From a virus, in the IMG/VR virus record IMGVR_UViG_3300025487_000054, positions 1 to 22,830 of that record: 22,830 bases of DNA. One strand, written 5' to 3'. Made by a program: the position numbers and the translations under genes. Positions 21,000 to 22,830 of this stretch are shown here, one piece after another; positions within the stretch are counted from its first letter, which is position 1, and each line of letters starts with the position of its first letter. The notes below the pieces were generated by a model. That model made no database searches and was not told where the DNA came from. It saw only the letters and a program-made list of their open reading frames with translations.

Positions 21000-21358
21000 T
21001 CGGCTGGTACCGTGGTGACACTGCTAGGGCCGCCAAAAGGCTCCACACGCGGCATTGGAGCAAACTTGGACGCAATGTCCTTGATGTCCTGCTCGACGTC
21101 CGCAGCGCCGCTAAATTGCGCGACAAATGCCAAGTAATTGATACCGTCAACGTAATGGTCTGGGTTCTTCCTGTCGCGCTTGGCTCTCACCAATTTCGTC
21201 GCATGGTGAACCATCGCCACTTCATACATCGTATACTTCCTGCCAAGCAAAATGGTCAGGACGTTTGCAATGTCTTCATGCACGTCTGTGATGTTGCCAT
21301 AGTCAGAACGGTCTTTGATTGCGCCGATGGCTCGGCTCATTGCTGCTTCATAATCCAT
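20996..21358 (-). CDS. DUF6378-like phage protein
   Basis: This 120-residue protein contains MSRAIGAIKDRSDYGNITDV (near the N-terminus), EDIANVLTILLGRKYTMYEV, AMVHHATKLVRAKRDRKNPD and HYVDGINYLAFVAQ. The order DYG----D---A--W--LLG, then EV--MM---K--R, then D-W-D--GY-A matches DUF6378, a small helical phage family that resembles the all-alpha NTP pyrophosphatase fold in layout. The acidic metal-binding residues of that fold are only partly visible, so enzymatic activity is uncertain. ATG 21358 is preferred to the in-frame TTG 21370: GAGG sits six bases ahead of it, and the upstream gene ends at 21367. Its stop overlaps the start of the tiny membrane protein. Confidence 0.75.
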   Translation of the reverse strand: MDYEAAMSRAIGAIKDRSDYGNITDVHEDIANVLTILLGRKYTMYEVAMVHHATKLVRAKRDRKNPDHYVDGINYLAFVAQFSGAADVEQDIKDIASKFAPMPRVEPFGGPSSVTTVPAE

Positions 21359-21366
21359 AATATACC

Positions 21367-21606
21367 TCAATATTTGCTGTTTAAGACTTTAACTTTCCCC
21401 ACATAACGATAGTTTATGCCGACAAAGCCATTGCTGTAATAGCTGCTGTCTTTGGGGTCTTTATAATACTCTTCAACCATTAAGAAATCGTTATCAGTCA
21501 AAGCTTCAAGAAATTCTTCAAGGCCTTTGACAGGATAACCGGCCACGATCTGGTGGACGGCAGTTCCGCTTTTGGCGGGCATATTCATTGTGATAACAAA
21601 TTTCAT
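21367..21606 (-). CDS. small hypothetical early protein
   Basis: This 79-residue protein begins with a beta strand (MKFVITMNMPAKSGTAVHQI). A helix follows (GLEEFLEALTDNDFLMVEEY), and a beta-rich end contains NGFVGINYRYVGKVKVLN. The strand-helix-strand order with a conserved-looking LEEFLEALTDNDFLMVEEYY suggests a small alpha/beta domain. No family is recognised. It is the first gene after the gap that holds the inverted repeat and promoter-like sequence (21634-21673), so it may head a separately regulated transcript. An AGG about nine bases ahead of ATG 21606 is a modest ribosome binding site. Confidence 0.65.
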   Translation of the reverse strand: MKFVITMNMPAKSGTAVHQIVAGYPVKGLEEFLEALTDNDFLMVEEYYKDPKDSSYYSNGFVGINYRYVGKVKVLNSKY

Positions 21607-21633
21607 CGGTTGTACCTAACTACAATGGTGGGC

Positions 21634-21673
21634 GGGCGGATTATACCAAACGAAGGAAAAATATAATCCGCCC
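21634..21673. repeat. perfect 12-bp inverted repeat, candidate operator
   Basis: GGGCGGATTATA (21634-21645) and TATAATCCGCCC (21662-21673) are perfect inverted copies separated by 16 bases. They fill most of the gap of 74 bp between the ssDNA-binding-type gene and the 79-residue gene. The arms contain a TATAAT on each strand. There is no T-run after the hairpin, so it is unlikely to be an intrinsic terminator. A binding site for a dimeric regulator, or an RNA hairpin marking a processing site, is more likely. Confidence 0.7.
21640..21648 (-). promoter_or_regulatory. candidate extended -10 promoter (TGGTATAAT)
   Basis: On the minus strand the sequence reads TGGTATAAT, a perfect extended -10 element, placed so that transcription would start about 27 bases before ATG 21606. 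No good -35 box is seen, which extended -10 promoters can do without. The element overlaps one arm of the 12-bp inverted repeat, so a protein bound there would block it. Confidence 0.5.
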
Positions 21674-21680
21674 TTAACCA

Positions 21681-22322
21681 TTAACCGAAATCTTCTTCGT
21701 CAAACGCTGCTTGCGGGGCGTTGACTTTCGTTGATCCGGTCGATGGTGCGCTCGTCCGCGCGGAAGCAGGCGCGGGAGAGCGTACTTGAGGCTTGAGATC
21801 CGCAGGGCGGGCAACCCATGCGGTAATCTCAAAGACTGGGCTGTAGTTGGTTGACTTCCGAGCCCCCTCGCCCGTCGTCACCGCTACAGTGTCTTTCAGA
21901 ACAACAACCGGCAATTTGCCAGGGTTCTTCTGAACGCCCGCCTCATAGGCGTCATGCAATTCATCAAGGCCGCGCAAGAATGCCTTGGCAGTTGACGCCA
22001 TTTCGCGCACGTCACCGCCACACTCTTTCGCCAACTTCACAATAAAGCGCACGCCATCCTTGTGTTTTTCGCTAGGCTTTTCCGGCTTTTCACCCAGTGG
22101 GCCCAATGCAAAGTTTGGGGCGCCTCCAGTATCAAAATCAATCCAGCCCACTTCCAAGTTTTCAAAGTCAACGACGGCTTTGAATGTCTTCGTGATGTCC
22201 ACGTCGATATTCTCGCCACCCTCACGTTCGCGGCGGAACATGCGTCCGGCGCGGCAGTCAAACTTGGCTATAGGTAAAAAATCTCCGCCTGCGGAGGATG
22301 AGGTGTTAATTCCAAGTGCCAT
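21681..22322 (-). CDS. putative phage ssDNA-binding protein
   Basis: This 213-residue protein begins MALGINTSSSAGGDFLPIAK. It has a beta-rich core (FKAVVDFENLEVGWIDFDTG, then KDGVRFIVKLAKECGG) and a helical segment (MASTAKAFLRGLDELHDAYE). Strands LPVVVLKDTVAVTTG and YSPVFEITAWVARP follow. The last 35 residues are a flexible Ser/Pro/Ala linker ending in an acidic tip (AAFDEEDFG). A beta-rich body, flexible linker and acidic aromatic-ended tail form the plan of phage T7 gp2.5 and bacterial SSB, in which the tail recruits replication and recombination partners. Sequence similarity to those proteins is not evident, so the assignment rests on architecture and on the adjacent nuclease gene. AAGGAC about nine bases upstream of ATG 22322 is the ribosome binding site. 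Confidence 0.65.
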   Translation of the reverse strand: MALGINTSSSAGGDFLPIAKFDCRAGRMFRREREGGENIDVDITKTFKAVVDFENLEVGWIDFDTGGAPNFALGPLGEKPEKPSEKHKDGVRFIVKLAKECGGDVREMASTAKAFLRGLDELHDAYEAGVQKNPGKLPVVVLKDTVAVTTGEGARKSTNYSPVFEITAWVARPADLKPQVRSPAPASARTSAPSTGSTKVNAPQAAFDEEDFG

Positions 22323-22389
22323 TTTTACAGTCCTTCTTCAAAATGCAAACATCTAGCCGTTTGCCTGCTCTTGCCCACACGGGCGAAGC

Positions 22390-22830
22390 TTATAGACCCC
22401 ACACATTGAACGCATTCTGGCGTGCCAGAGGGTCGGAAAAATAAAAACTGTCAACGTCTGGAACGACCAGACTTGCCAAGTATTTAGGGTCGTCGCTAAT
22501 CGACAGAAACCGTTGAATTGTCAGGGCAATTGTCTCCAAAGCCTTCACATGCTCGCGCTTGTTTTCAAGCTGGTATGTGGCAGACTTTTTTGACGTGACG
22601 TAGGTGATTCGCGCGTCCAAATTGTCTCCGCGTGCGGCGCAATACAATGCCACCTGACGCGCGTGATTCGTGCTGATCTTGGATGGTAAAGCGTGCGTTG
22701 TCTTTAAGTCAATCAGGATCCCGTGATTTTCCCACTCCATGTCGTAAAAGCCAATTAAAGGCACGGCTAAACCTTCGACTTCATACTTGATGGCGCCCTG
22801 CGTGCTTGTTGGTTTGCCGTATGCAGACAA
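22390..22830 (-). CDS. PD-(D/E)XK nuclease (RecB/Cas4-like exonuclease), partial
   Basis: The visible 146 residues are the C-terminal part of a nuclease; the frame is open at the right edge, so the true start lies outside. The motifs of the PD-(D/E)XK fold are present: Asp30 in GFYDMEWENHG, the D-x-K pair Asp41 and Lys43 in ILIDLKTTHALPS, and Gln59-x3-Tyr63 (HARQVALYCAARG), as in RecB- and Cas4-type enzymes. Such phage proteins process DNA ends for recombination or help degrade host DNA. The neighbouring ssDNA-binding-type gene supports a recombination or replication module. The leading TTG is at the window edge and is probably an internal leucine codon rather than a start. A gap of 67 bp separates its stop from the next gene. 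Confidence 0.82.
   Translation of the reverse strand: MSAYGKPTSTQGAIKYEVEGLAVPLIGFYDMEWENHGILIDLKTTHALPSKISTNHARQVALYCAARGDNLDARITYVTSKKSATYQLENKREHVKALETIALTIQRFLSISDDPKYLASLVVPDVDSFYFSDPLARQNAFNVWGL

Noticed and set aside
22323-22389. Weak hairpin GCCC-GTGT-GGGC in the gap before the ssDNA-binding-type gene as a terminator or riboswitch
   Set aside because: The stem is only four perfect pairs, extended only across a bulge, with no T-run; the gap shows no convincing promoter either.

Overview
The window is a piece of a tailed double-stranded DNA bacteriophage genome, most likely with a short-tailed (podovirus-like) virion. It carries a head-tail adaptor resembling that of phage SU10, a tail-nozzle protein related to T7 gp12 and P22 gp10, a tail fiber, a muramidase-based lysis cassette and two giant proteins that look like ejected virion proteins. 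No tape measure, sheath or baseplate gene is visible. The host is probably an alphaproteobacterium: the phage encodes a GcrA-family regulator, typical of alphaproteobacteria and their phages, and a membrane protein of the 3-TM holin family first described from alphaproteobacterial gene transfer agents. There is no rRNA, tRNA, CRISPR array or insertion sequence.

Plus strand, 1-18562 (late genes). The tail of an upstream gene ends at 41. A small host-interaction block follows: a DUF7936-like protein, a tail fiber with tandem repeats, a tail-fiber-associated small protein, a cupin and a 56-residue protein. Next come lysis genes (two membrane proteins and an N-acetylmuramidase), the adaptor, the nozzle, a small beta-rich protein, a protein with duplicated YVIP-type modules, a GNAT acetyltransferase, and virion proteins of 1653 and 1485 residues. 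The 1653-residue protein has an internal S74-type self-cleaving chaperone motif and a tail-lysozyme domain. The 1485-residue protein has a ddrB/ParB-like domain. Genes are packed with 1-nt overlaps or very short gaps.

Minus strand, 22830-18522 (probably early/middle genes). Reading leftward from the right edge: a PD-(D/E)XK nuclease (cut by the window), a putative ssDNA-binding protein with an acidic tail, a gap of 74 bp holding a perfect 12-bp inverted repeat that overlaps an extended -10 promoter motif, then a chain of overlapping small genes. These include a DUF6378-like protein, a 28-residue single-span membrane protein and a DUF551-like protein. The chain ends with the GcrA-like regulator and a short conserved protein. 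The two operons converge and overlap by 41 bp at 18522-18562.

The most unusual observations are: (1) the possible self-cleaving polyprotein layout of the 1653-residue virion protein; (2) the ParB-like domain inside an ejected-type protein; (3) a stretch of about 190 bp in that same gene (near 15744-15930) with foreign composition, which reads as a well-formed helical peptide only in the +1 frame; (4) the phage GcrA homologue; and (5) the palindrome-plus-promoter gap. All family assignments come from reading motifs by eye; no database search was run.
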